From positions 1 to 42,334 of the forward strand of contig ONED01000007.1 in NCBI GenBank assembly GCA_900316755.1: a stretch of 42,334 nt of DNA, in the 5' to 3' direction. Both the position numbers and the translations under genes were made by a program. This document shows positions 1 to 7,602 of this stretch, piece after piece. The notes beneath the pieces were generated by a model. The model saw only the letters and a list, made by a program, of their open reading frames with translations, was not told the origin of the DNA and did no database searches. The DNA is from an uncultured Eubacteriales bacterium. Lineage in GTDB: Bacteria; Bacillota; Clostridia; Lachnospirales; Lachnospiraceae. Position 1 is the stretch's first letter; every line of letters starts with the position of its first letter.

Positions 1-155
1 GAGTTCCTTTTTGATAGATGTAATTGCTTCTCAAAAAACAGAGTGTTAGAAAATGCTGAAGATGAAGCCTAAAAGAAAAAGCCCTTGGTAGCGGCGTGTA
101 TGCCAACTGCCTCAGGCTCCGTGAGACCGCTATTACGACAGCCCCTTTTCTTTTT
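1..155 (+). ncRNA. candidate small RNA or repeat, copy 1 (partial at the window edge)
   Basis: Bases 1-115 align without gaps to the reverse complement of 42053-42167, with 5 differences (positions 6, 26, 55, 100, 105), all transitions. Inside the conserved block is a sigma-A-like promoter: TTGCTT at 24-29, a 17-base spacer and TAGAAA at 47-52, predicting a start near 59. The putative RNA is A-rich at 71-79 (AAAAGAAAA), which can pair with TTTTCTTTT at 146-154. Inside this are TAGCGG (89-94) with CCGCTA (127-132), and CTCA (111-114) with TGAG (122-125). The T-run ends at the stop codon of the convergent MFS gene, so the hairpin may also terminate that gene. Because both arms give a T-run on one strand, a repeated bidirectional terminator is an alternative. 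I do not recognise a known RNA family. Confidence 0.5.
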
Positions 156-1407
156 ACTTGTTTGCGACTTCCCGGTTTAACCGTGCCGCCTTGCAGAAAA
201 CAAAGTAACCAATCACAAACATCACGGCAATCACTGCAACTCCCAGATTCTGTATGCCGGTAAGCTGTGCTACCGCCGCAACTAACGTCGTCCCCACAAA
301 GGAAGCACTCTTTCCGAAAATATCATAAATTCCAAAGTATTCCCCCGATTTCTTTGCAGGAATAATCTTTGCAAAGTAAGACCGGGAAAGTGCCTGAATT
401 GCCCCTTGAAACATGCCGACACACACTGCCAAAAGCCAAAATTCCCATTGTTTGTCCAGTTGAATTGCAAATACCGCAATCCCGATATATGCAATAATAC
501 AGACTTTAATCAACAAATCTGTTTCGTATTTCTTCGACAGCTTTGCAAAAATCAATGCACAGGGAAACGCCACAATCTGAGTAACCAAAAGTGCCAATAA
601 TAATCCGGTAGAATCAAGCCCCAGAGAACTTCCATAGGCGGTCGCCATAGAAATAATTGTTGATACTCCGTCAATAAAGAAGAAGAACGCAATCAGATAC
701 ACAAAAATATGTTTCTGATGTCCCACATCCTTAAGTGTCGTAAAGAGGCGTGAAAAGCTTTCTACAATCGGTCTCTTCGGCATTTCCACATAATGCTTTT
801 GCTTGTATAATTTCAGAAACGGAATCGTGACCACAAACCACCAAACTGCATTTAAACAGAATGCAATGGCCATAGCAAGACCAAGAGAAATTCCGATTTT
901 ATCATACATCAGCACAAATACAAGAGAAATCACAAACGGAATACAGCTTCCTATGTAACCCCATGCATAGCCATGGGAGGAGACCATATCCATCCGATCC
1001 TCCGTCGTAACGTCTACCAACATTGCATCGTAAAAAATCAGGCTCGCATTGCATCCGACTTTTGCAACTACAAAGATGGCAAGAAACGCAATCCATGATT
1101 TTGGGAAAGACAGTGCCACACATCCAAACACGCCCACCATCATACTTATCGTAAAAATTGGTTTTTTAAAATTTTCCGTGTCTGCAATCGTCCCTAACAC
1201 CGGACCAATCAGCGCCACAATGACGGTCGCCACGGATGCGGCATACCCCCAATATGCGAGATAATTGACTTCTGAAATTCCTGCATTACCTGCCAGATAG
1301 TTAAAATAAATCGGAAAAATTGTAGAAACCAGCATAATAAACGCCGAATTCCCCACATCATATAAAATCCACGCTTTTTCAAGTTTGGTTAATTTTGTTT
1401 TTTTCAT
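154..1407 (-). CDS. MFS transporter, UMF1/Atg22-like
   Basis: A 417-residue hydrophobic protein with about twelve predicted membrane segments spread over its length, matching the UMF1 branch of the major facilitator superfamily (distantly related to yeast Atg22). The N-terminus has the family pattern KAWILYDVGNSAF, followed by the first membrane span. Substrate is unknown; some relatives are thought to export small molecules or amino acids. The start codon follows a GAGGTG ribosome binding site that sits directly after the stop codon of the upstream phospholipase-like gene, so the two are probably translated from one message. The stop codon touches the T-run of the repeat at 1-155. Confidence 0.85.
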   Translation of the reverse strand: MKKTKLTKLEKAWILYDVGNSAFIMLVSTIFPIYFNYLAGNAGISEVNYLAYWGYAASVATVIVALIGPVLGTIADTENFKKPIFTISMMVGVFGCVALSFPKSWIAFLAIFVVAKVGCNASLIFYDAMLVDVTTEDRMDMVSSHGYAWGYIGSCIPFVISLVFVLMYDKIGISLGLAMAIAFCLNAVWWFVVTIPFLKLYKQKHYVEMPKRPIVESFSRLFTTLKDVGHQKHIFVYLIAFFFFIDGVSTIISMATAYGSSLGLDSTGLLLALLVTQIVAFPCALIFAKLSKKYETDLLIKVCIIAYIGIAVFAIQLDKQWEFWLLAVCVGMFQGAIQALSRSYFAKIIPAKKSGEYFGIYDIFGKSASFVGTTLVAAVAQLTGIQNLGVAVIAVMFVIGYFVFCKAARLNREVANK

Positions 1408-1417
1408 TTGTCACCTC

Positions 1418-2209
1418 TTAATCATATGTTCGTTGAAAGCGCTCCGGCAATGGTATGCCATTGCATATATAATCATCATACCCTTGAATCAGTTCGATTG
1501 CAACTAAAATGGCCTGATTGTATTTTTTTTCCAGTTCTTCATTGGTCTGCCTGCATTTTGGATTATCATAATAAGAATGCATAAGACCATAATATTTCTT
1601 ATAGATTCCTAAGATACGAAGCAGTAGATTGATGACGCCCTGCTTGAATCTGCCCGGTGCAGTCAATATTTTCTCCACAAGCCGATAGGTAACCAGTGAT
1701 TCCTTGATTTCTTTTCTGCTGATATTCGGGAAAAAATGAGACATGGTCTCTACGGTCATCTCGTCCGTCGGAATGTATTTTTCAACCGGATAAGACAATG
1801 CGTCCTTTCCTTCTTTCCGCAGTAGAAACTTTTCAAATTCACCCTCGATTTCCATATGTCCGACTTCAATGCGTTTCACCATCTGATTTACATACGGATG
1901 GCACACACTGTCCAATGCAAAATGGCAGATAAAGCCTAGAATATATGCGTATTCCCGACTGCATCTTCCTCTTTTTTGTATCTCTTTTGCCGCTTTTTTG
2001 AAGAACTCATCTGCATTTTCATGATGCATTTTCTCTGCATATGTCGATACATGGGTACGAGTCCACGGACGATAAAAGAAATACATATCCGGTCCCTGCA
2101 GACCGATACAAAACGGTATCGGATATTTTTTTAAAATTCCTTTCAAATCCTCACTTAATCGTTCCCGCACATCTGTTCCAAAACACTTGTGTGCATACAA
2201 TGCCGGCAT
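1418..2209 (-). CDS. zinc-dependent phospholipase C-like protein
   Basis: A 263-residue protein resembling the bacterial zinc-dependent phospholipase C family (Zn_dep_PLPC). It begins MPALYAHKCFG and contains conserved histidines and acidic residues (for example ILGFICHFALDSVCHPY) of the kind that bind zinc in this mainly helical fold. No signal peptide is seen, so it is probably cytoplasmic, unlike secreted clostridial alpha-toxins; its substrate is unknown and toxicity should not be inferred. The start at 2209 was chosen over upstream ATGs because GAGGTGA lies six bases before it and the protein start matches the family. It ends 10 bases before the MFS gene. Confidence 0.8.
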   Translation of the reverse strand: MPALYAHKCFGTDVRERLSEDLKGILKKYPIPFCIGLQGPDMYFFYRPWTRTHVSTYAEKMHHENADEFFKKAAKEIQKRGRCSREYAYILGFICHFALDSVCHPYVNQMVKRIEVGHMEIEGEFEKFLLRKEGKDALSYPVEKYIPTDEMTVETMSHFFPNISRKEIKESLVTYRLVEKILTAPGRFKQGVINLLLRILGIYKKYYGLMHSYYDNPKCRQTNEELEKKYNQAILVAIELIQGYDDYICNGIPLPERFQRTYD

Positions 2210-2296
2210 CCAAATCACCTCTTTCTCCCCTATCATCTCATGAATGTTTTTCATTTTCAATACATAAATATGTAAAATCTTTTGAAATTTTAAACA

Positions 2297-2320
2297 TGGG
2301 GAGTCATTATCGACTCCCCA
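2297..2320. other. 9-bp-stem hairpin in the spacer between two operons
   Basis: TGGGGAGTC (2297-2305) and GACTCCCCA (2312-2320) form a perfect stem with a 6-base loop. It lies 125 bases downstream of the GGGtGRT stop and 88 bases upstream of the phospholipase-like start on the minus strand. The minus-strand sequence after it (TGTTTAAAATTTC) is a poor T-tract; the plus strand has ATTTTT a few bases later. It could end the GGGtGRT transcript or act in the leader of the phospholipase-like gene. Confidence 0.55.
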
Positions 2321-2333
2321 CATCTATTTTTGA

Positions 2334-2376
2334 TATACAAATATTGATATACAAGTAATATACAATTAGTATACAA
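2334..2376. repeat. four phased TATACAA boxes
   Basis: TATACAA occurs at 2334-2340, 2348-2354, 2359-2365 and 2370-2376, with start-to-start spacings of 14, 11 and 11 bases, close to one helical turn. On the minus strand they read TTGTATA. The position, between the GGGtGRT stop and the phospholipase-like gene, fits a multi-site operator or a promoter region for the PLC-MFS pair. Chance is possible in such AT-rich sequence. Confidence 0.5.
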
Positions 2377-2444
2377 TTATATGACTATTTTCTACTTTTC
2401 CTCACTTTTAACCACCTTTAAAAATGGCTTAAAATGGGCATTTC

Positions 2445-3455
2445 TTAGAATCTGCCGGCGTCTGCCGCTTCCTGTACCGCAACAGCAACTGCAACGGTCA
2501 TACCAACCATCGGGTTATTACCTGCACCGATTAAGCCCATCATTTCTACGTGAGCCGGAACAGAAGAAGAACCTGCAAACTGTGCATCACTGTGCATACG
2601 TCCCATCGTATCTGTCATACCATAGGAAGCCGGACCTGCAGCCATGTTATCCGGGTGAAGGGTACGGCCTGTACCACCGCCGGAAGCTACAGAGAAGTAT
2701 TTCTTACCCTGCTCGATACATTCTTTCTTGTATGTACCTGCTACCGGATGCTGGAAACGGGTCGGGTTTGTAGAGTTTCCTGTGATAGAAACGTCCACTT
2801 TTTCTTTGTGCATGATAGCAACACCCTCTGTAACGTCATTTGCACCATAGCAGTTTACTTTCGAACGAAGTCCGTTAGAGTAAGCCGTTCTGCTGATTTC
2901 TTTTACTTCACCTGTATAGTAGTCCATCTCTGTCTGAACATAGGTAAATCCATTGATTCTGGAAATAATCTTTGCAGCATCTTTTCCAAGTCCGTTCAAG
3001 ATAACACGAAGAGGTTTCTTACGAACCTTATTTGCTTTTTCTGCAATACCGATTGCTCCCTCTGCTGCTGCGAATGACTCGTGTCCTGCAAGGAATGCGA
3101 AACAGTCTGTATCTTCTTCCAGTAACATCTTACCTAAGTTACCATGTCCCAAACCTACTTTACGCTGGTCAGCAACAGAACCCGGAATACAGAAAGCCTG
3201 AAGTCCTTCTCCGATTGCTGCTGCAGCATCCGCTGCTCTTCTGCAGTCTTTCTTGATTGCGATTGCAGCACCTACAATGTAAGCCCAGCACGCATTTTCA
3301 AAACAGATTGGCTGAATCCCTTTTACCTGGTTGTAAACATCCAATCCGGCATCTTTTGTAATTTTTTCAGCTTCTTCAATAGAAGCGATTCCATAGCTAT
3401 TTAATACCGCATTGATCTGCGGAATACGTCTTTCATATGATTCAAATAAAGCCAT
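2445..3455 (-). CDS. GGGtGRT family protein (unknown function)
   Basis: A 336-residue protein of the family named for its GGGtGRT motif, here GGGTGRT at residues 259-265 followed by LHPDNM. The family is common in gut Clostridia and has no established function. No membrane segment or signal peptide is visible, so it is probably cytoplasmic. Seven cysteines (51, 56, 71, 89, 118, 202, 246) and glycine-rich stretches (GLGHGNLGKM, GLIGAGNNPMVGM) may contact a cofactor or nucleotide, but this is a guess. It starts 18 bases after the Fe-S scaffold gene with AGGAGG-type spacing; the two are regularly found together, implying a joint role in an iron-sulfur process. Confidence 0.85.
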   Translation of the reverse strand: MALFESYERRIPQINAVLNSYGIASIEEAEKITKDAGLDVYNQVKGIQPICFENACWAYIVGAAIAIKKDCRRAADAAAAIGEGLQAFCIPGSVADQRKVGLGHGNLGKMLLEEDTDCFAFLAGHESFAAAEGAIGIAEKANKVRKKPLRVILNGLGKDAAKIISRINGFTYVQTEMDYYTGEVKEISRTAYSNGLRSKVNCYGANDVTEGVAIMHKEKVDVSITGNSTNPTRFQHPVAGTYKKECIEQGKKYFSVASGGGTGRTLHPDNMAAGPASYGMTDTMGRMHSDAQFAGSSSVPAHVEMMGLIGAGNNPMVGMTVAVAVAVQEAADAGRF

Positions 3456-3473
3456 TTTGATGTCCTCCTTCTA

Positions 3474-4166
3474 TTATTCTACACGTGGGTCGATAATCTT
3501 GACAGCATCTGCTACACGACCATACTGACCTTTTGCTTTTTCCCATGCTGTGTTCGGATCATCACCTTTTTTGATGAAGTCTGTTAATTTTCCAAGGCTT
3601 ACAAACTGATAGCCGATGATTTCATTGTTTTCATCCAATGCGATACCGGTTACATAACCTTCTGCCATCTCCAGGTAACGTGGACCTTTTGCCAGAGTTC
3701 CGTACATCGTACCAACCTGTGAACGAAGTCCCTTTCCTAAGTCTTCCAGACCTGCACCGATTGCAAGACCGTCTTCAGAGAAAGCACTCTGTGTTCTACC
3801 ATATACAATCTGCAGGAATAATTCTCTCATTGCTGTGTTGATTGCATCGCATACCAAGTCTGTATTTAAAGCTTCCAAAATCGTCTTTCCCGGAAGAATT
3901 TCTGAAGCCATCGCTGCAGAGTGTGTCATTCCTGAACATCCGATTGTCTCAACCAATGCTTCCTGAATGATACCGTCTTTTACGTTTAATGTCAATTTAC
4001 ATGCTCCCTGCTGAGGTGCACACCAGCCGATACCGTGTGTAAAGCCGGAAATATCTTTTACTTCTTTTGCTTTTACCCATTTTGCTTCTTCTGGGATTGG
4101 AGCCGGTCCGTGATTTGCGCCACTGGCTACCGGACACATCGTTTTTACTTCATGTGAATAAATCAT
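3474..4166 (-). CDS. iron-sulfur cluster assembly scaffold-like protein (NifU N-terminal/IscU-like)
   Basis: A 230-residue protein with an IscU/NifU-N-like core. The segment IGCSGMTHSAAMASE (about 76-90), followed by GKTILEAL, mirrors the IscU second-cysteine region. Candidate cluster ligands are C56 (GAC), C77 (GCSG) and C106 (LVCDA); C11 and C49 are additional. It is longer than IscU (about 130 residues), with an extra C-terminal part of unknown role. No cysteine desulfurase is encoded next to it. The start at 4166 follows AAGGAG at eight bases; an upstream in-frame ATG lacks a good site. It forms an operon with the downstream GGGtGRT gene, and its clients are unknown. Confidence 0.85.
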   Translation of the reverse strand: MIYSHEVKTMCPVASGANHGPAPIPEEAKWVKAKEVKDISGFTHGIGWCAPQQGACKLTLNVKDGIIQEALVETIGCSGMTHSAAMASEILPGKTILEALNTDLVCDAINTAMRELFLQIVYGRTQSAFSEDGLAIGAGLEDLGKGLRSQVGTMYGTLAKGPRYLEMAEGYVTGIALDENNEIIGYQFVSLGKLTDFIKKGDDPNTAWEKAKGQYGRVADAVKIIDPRVE

Positions 4167-4264
4167 GATTAAAACTCCTTTCAAGTATGTATAATAATTT
4201 TTCCTAATAGTGTTTGTGATTTTTTTAACATCCACACTACTCTTTATTTTCGCACAAACTTTTC

Positions 4265-4306
4265 GTCATGTCTAGTACTTTTTCTACTTTTTACTTCGGA
4301 CATGAC
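4265..4306. repeat. inverted repeat across the cinA stop codon
   Basis: GTCATGTC (4265-4272) and GACATGAC (4299-4306) are perfect 8-base inverted repeats enclosing 26 bases that contain the cinA stop. Neither side has a clean T-run, so this is a weak terminator candidate; it may instead be a binding site or an mRNA-end hairpin upstream of the Fe-S scaffold gene. Confidence 0.4.
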
Positions 4307-4770
4307 AGTTTTTCCCACAGCAGTATAAGTGCAGCTTCCACTGCCGCATTTCTGTTTTCTTCCCGGTTTCCGGAAAAATGGCACTCTCTCACAAAAGTCT
4401 GTCCATCTATATGACAGCCCACATAGACCAATCCCACCGGTTTCTCTAAAGTGCCGCCTCCCGGCCCTGCAATCCCCGTCGTGCTAAGGGAAACCTCTGC
4501 CTTGGCAGCCCTCGCGGCACCTTCTGCCATCTCTCTTGCCGTCTGCTCACTCACAGCGCCATACTGCACAAGGGTCTCATGGGATACGCCAACCAACTTT
4601 TCTTTGGATTCATTTGCATAGGTAATATACCCCTCCCGATAGACACCGGAAGCTCCGGAAACATTCAAAAGGCATCCTGCCAGCAATCCGCCCGTGCAGG
4701 ACTCTACGGTTGTAACCGTATAATCTCTTTTCAACAATTCCTGTACAATTTTTTCTTCCAGATGTATCAT
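4291..4770 (-). CDS. cinA: CinA C-terminal-domain protein (nicotinamide-nucleotide amidohydrolase)
   Basis: A 159-residue stand-alone CinA C-terminal domain, the module that hydrolyses nicotinamide mononucleotide to nicotinate mononucleotide in pyridine nucleotide recycling. The family signature ESCTGGLLAG lies near residues 22-31, and STTGIAGPGGG is present further on. The N-terminal COG1058 domain of full-length CinA is absent. The start at 4770 (MIHLEEK) is preferred because it matches the family; an in-frame GTG at 4782 has an AGG too close to serve as a ribosome site. The gene overlaps or abuts the end of pgsA, indicating translational coupling, and is the last gene of the yicC operon. 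Confidence 0.85.
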   Translation of the reverse strand: MIHLEEKIVQELLKRDYTVTTVESCTGGLLAGCLLNVSGASGVYREGYITYANESKEKLVGVSHETLVQYGAVSEQTAREMAEGAARAAKAEVSLSTTGIAGPGGGTLEKPVGLVYVGCHIDGQTFVRECHFSGNREENRNAAVEAALILLWEKLSCPK

Positions 4771-4771
4771 C

Positions 4772-5317
4772 CTACATTCCACCCTGCGTCAGCACCTGTC
4801 TGTTCTTCCAAACATAATCTACGAGAGAAACAATTGTCAGAATCACGGCAATCCATTTTACCGCTTCCGTAATGACCTGCATCACCGGATTTTGAAAATC
4901 CAGAATCAGTAAAATAATCATGGCCATGTGGGACACGGTTTTAAATTTTCCCCAGTAGCTTGCTGCGATAACGATGCCATTATCAGAGGCAACTAAACGG
5001 AAACCACTGATGATGAACTCTCTTGCAATAATCACTAAAACAATCCATGTCTCCAGCTTTCCGGACGGGATCAAACAAATCATTGCGGAACACACCAGAA
5101 GCTTGTCTGCAAGCGGATCCATAAACTTACCGAAATTTGTCACCAGATTATCCCTTCTGGCAAGATACCCATCCAGAAAATCGGTGAAGCTTGCGACACA
5201 GAAAATCGCTAACGCAATGTACCTACTTGCAGCTCCCGCAAGATCAGTCAGCATAAAAACAACAAAAAACGGAATCATAATCACTCGTAATACGGTTAAT
5301 CTGTTTGGTAAATTCAT
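4772..5317 (-). CDS. pgsA: CDP-diacylglycerol-glycerol-3-phosphate 3-phosphatidyltransferase
   Basis: A 181-residue integral membrane protein that makes phosphatidylglycerol phosphate, the committed step to phosphatidylglycerol. The CDP-alcohol phosphotransferase motif D-G-x2-A-R-x8-G-x3-D-x3-D is complete (DGYLARR, then GKFMDPLADK, about residues 49-71). Several membrane helices follow. The start overlaps the rimO stop by 4 bases, and the stop lies just beside the cinA start, so all three are cotranslated. gpsA and plsY elsewhere in this window supply earlier steps of the same lipid pathway. Confidence 0.93.
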   Translation of the reverse strand: MNLPNRLTVLRVIMIPFFVVFMLTDLAGAASRYIALAIFCVASFTDFLDGYLARRDNLVTNFGKFMDPLADKLLVCSAMICLIPSGKLETWIVLVIIAREFIISGFRLVASDNGIVIAASYWGKFKTVSHMAMIILLILDFQNPVMQVITEAVKWIAVILTIVSLVDYVWKNRQVLTQGGM

Positions 5318-6639
5318 TCTATTATCTCTCCTATCAAATCATATTCTAATGCACCTGTGACTCGTACCCTTGCAAAATCTCCTGACATCAGTTCTTCGTC
5401 TGTTTCCACAAAGATAAGCCCGTCCACATTGGGTGCGTCCTTGTAGGTCCTTCCTACATATGCATTTTCGTCAGCAACCTTTCCTTCAATCATGACCAGA
5501 ACCTCTTTCCCGACCATCTGCTCCGCCGCTTCAAATGCTATCTCCTGCTGCAGCTCCATCAGTTCCGCCTGCCGCTCTTCTTTGACCGTTTCCTCAATCT
5601 GATCTGCCATCATGGCTGCCGGCGTATCTTCCTCCGGGGAATAGGTAAATACCCCTAATCGGTCAAACTCCATTTCATCCACAAATGCCATCAGTTCTTC
5701 GTGCTGCTCCTTTGTTTCTCCAGGAAAACCGGTAATCAACGTAGTGCGAATGGCAATATCGGGAATCTCTCTCCGAAGCTTTCCCACAATTTCAATGAGC
5801 TGCTCCTTGGATGTTCTTCTTCCCATTCGTCTCAAAATCTCATTGCTGGCATGCTGAATCGGCAAATCCAGGTACTTGCAAATCTTATCCTCTTCCCGGA
5901 TTGTCTGAATCAGGTCCTCCGTAATCTCCTCCGGATAACAATACAGGATTCGAATCCAACGGATTCCGGAAATCTTACACAGCTCCCGCAAAAGCTTTGG
6001 CAGCGTCTTTTCTCCATATAAATCCTTTCCGTAAAGAGTGGTCTCCTGGGCGACCAGAATGAGCTCTTTTACTCCCTGATCTGCAAGTTCCCCGGCTTCC
6101 TCCAGAAGACGTTCCATCGGGACACTTCTGAAATTCCCCCGAATCTTTGGAATAATGCAATAAGTACAGTGCTTATCGCACCCCTCCGCAATCTTCAAAT
6201 AGGCAAAATGTCCGCCGGTCGTTACCATCCTCTTGCTGTGCACCTCCGGCAATGCATCCAAATCTGTCAGTTCAAGGCTTTTCTGCCCCACCAGTGCCTC
6301 CTCAATGGCATCCACAATTTTGTCATAGGAGGTGGTCCCGAGTACTGCATCAACTTCCTCGATTTCCTCCAGAATTTCCTTCTGATATCTCTGCGCAAGA
6401 CATCCGGTCACAATGAGTGCCTTACATGTGCCTGCTTTTTTATATTCCGCCATCTCCAGAATCGTCTGGATACTTTCTTCTTTTGCATCATGAATGAAAC
6501 AACAGGTATTGACTACAATGACATCTGCCTCCTCTTCACTGTCCACCATCCGGTATCCCCTTTCATTCAAAAGGCCCAGCATCACTTCTGTATCTACGAG
6601 GTTTTTATCGCACCCCAGTGACACAAATAAAATATTCAT
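5314..6639 (-). CDS. rimO: ribosomal protein uS12 (Asp) methylthiotransferase
   Basis: A 441-residue radical SAM methylthiotransferase that adds a methylthio group to the conserved aspartate of ribosomal protein S12. The N-terminal UPF0004 domain carries cluster cysteines C10, C46 and C80. The radical SAM motif C-x3-C-x2-C is CDKHCTYC (C154, C158, C161), and a C-terminal TRAM-like segment follows. The start at 6639 (MNILFVSLGC) is set by AGGAG seven bases upstream; two earlier in-frame ATGs are too close to or before that site. It lies between rpoZ and pgsA, with a strong hairpin in the rpoZ-rimO gap. Confidence 0.93.
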   Translation of the reverse strand: MNILFVSLGCDKNLVDTEVMLGLLNERGYRMVDSEEEADVIVVNTCCFIHDAKEESIQTILEMAEYKKAGTCKALIVTGCLAQRYQKEILEEIEEVDAVLGTTSYDKIVDAIEEALVGQKSLELTDLDALPEVHSKRMVTTGGHFAYLKIAEGCDKHCTYCIIPKIRGNFRSVPMERLLEEAGELADQGVKELILVAQETTLYGKDLYGEKTLPKLLRELCKISGIRWIRILYCYPEEITEDLIQTIREEDKICKYLDLPIQHASNEILRRMGRRTSKEQLIEIVGKLRREIPDIAIRTTLITGFPGETKEQHEELMAFVDEMEFDRLGVFTYSPEEDTPAAMMADQIEETVKEERQAELMELQQEIAFEAAEQMVGKEVLVMIEGKVADENAYVGRTYKDAPNVDGLIFVETDEELMSGDFARVRVTGALEYDLIGEIIE

Positions 6640-6661
6640 ACGCATTTCTCCTGTATACTTC

Positions 6662-6695
6662 ATGAGGCAGATACAGCCTGCCGCATCTGCCTCAT
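6662..6695. other. 11-bp-stem hairpin between rpoZ and rimO
   Basis: ATGAGGCAGAT (6662-6672) pairs perfectly with ATCTGCCTCAT (6685-6695) around a 12-base loop. On the minus (transcribed) strand it is followed by GAAGTATACAGGAG, not a T-run, so it does not look like a simple intrinsic terminator. It could stabilise or process the message and set the rpoZ:rimO expression ratio. Confidence 0.6.
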
Positions 6696-6702
6696 ACTAC
6701 TT

Positions 6703-6945
6703 TTATTCCTCTGTGTCGTCAGCGACAATTTTCAACTCGGAATGGTTCAATTCATCAATCGCAATCGAAAGTGCTTTCTCCCCACGCTTTGTCGGAACCA
6801 TCGGCTCGTCTCCACCGATAATCTGTCTTGCTCTTTTGGAAGTAGCAAGTACAATCGAGTAACGACTGTTCACAATCTTCGTTGCCCCTTCTTCCACATC
6901 TTGATTTACCACTTTCATCAAATCTGAATATGACGGATGTAACAT
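6703..6945 (-). CDS. rpoZ: DNA-directed RNA polymerase subunit omega
   Basis: An 80-residue protein matching the short Firmicute omega subunit, which helps assemble RNA polymerase by binding the beta' subunit. The central pattern NSRYSIVLATSKRARQI is the conserved omega core (about residues 26-42). The C-terminus is acidic, as usual. It follows gmk by 14 bases with an AAGGAG site, the standard gmk-rpoZ order in Firmicutes. Confidence 0.93.
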   Translation of the reverse strand: MLHPSYSDLMKVVNQDVEEGATKIVNSRYSIVLATSKRARQIIGGDEPMVPTKRGEKALSIAIDELNHSELKIVADDTEE

Positions 6946-6959
6946 ATATCATTCTCCTT

Positions 6960-7580
6960 TCAAATTTCCTTCAATTCTTTTCTTATCTGGCACATAAACT
7001 CTGCATTACGAAAACTCCTCTGGTGTTCGCCGGAAATGATGCTGTGCATTTCCTGCACACAAGTATCCAAATCATCATTGACAATCAGATAGTCATAGGC
7101 TTCCATTCCTTCTGCTTCCTCTGCAGCACGATGCAGCCGCGATGCAATCACATCTGCCGTCTCTGTCCCCCGTCCGATTAATCTTTCTTTTAAAACAGAT
7201 GCACTCGGCGGTGTCACAAAAAGCAGAAGCGCTTCCGGGAATTTTTCTTTCACCTTCAAAGCTCCCTGTATCTCAATCTCCAGAATCACATCCTTGCCTG
7301 CCGCCATCTGTTCTTCTACATAGGCACGAGGCGTACCATAGTAATTCTCAACATACCTAGCATACTCTATAAATGCTTCTTTCGCAATCATTTTTTCAAA
7401 TTCTTCGGTCGTTTTAAAGAAATACTCTCTTCCGTCCACCTCTCCCTCACGCGGATTCCGAGTGGTAGCAGAAATCGATAATGCATAATTATCATACCTG
7501 CTTAGAAGCTCTTTCATAAGGGTCCCCTTTCCGGCACCCGAAAAACCGGAAACAACAATTAAAATTCCTTTTTTCTGCAT
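6960..7580 (-). CDS. gmk: guanylate kinase
   Basis: A 206-residue kinase converting GMP to GDP with ATP. The P-loop is SGFSGAGKGTL (about residues 10-20), with the GMP-binding region STTRNPREGE... typical of the family slightly further on (here ATTRNPREGEVDG). The start at 7580 (MQKKGILIV) is fixed by GGAGGT four bases upstream. The reading frame stays open further upstream only because it runs into the structured element at 7603-7754, which should not be treated as coding. It sits between yicC and rpoZ. Confidence 0.95.
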   Translation of the reverse strand: MQKKGILIVVSGFSGAGKGTLMKELLSRYDNYALSISATTRNPREGEVDGREYFFKTTEEFEKMIAKEAFIEYARYVENYYGTPRAYVEEQMAAGKDVILEIEIQGALKVKEKFPEALLLFVTPPSASVLKERLIGRGTETADVIASRLHRAAEEAEGMEAYDYLIVNDDLDTCVQEMHSIISGEHQRSFRNAEFMCQIRKELKEI

Positions 7581-7602
7581 GATAACCTCCATTTTTATAT
7601 TC

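Noticed and set aside
151-176. A 16-base near match between the MFS gene end (ACTTGTTTGCGACTT) and part of the yicC-gmk element (near 7655-7668)
   Set aside because: One side is coding sequence for the last residues of the transporter, the match stops abruptly and carries no paired structure, so chance is the better explanation.
1418-2209. Secreted alpha-toxin-like virulence phospholipase
   Set aside because: There is no signal peptide or C-terminal C2-like domain; the protein is a short cytoplasmic member of the wider zinc-dependent family.
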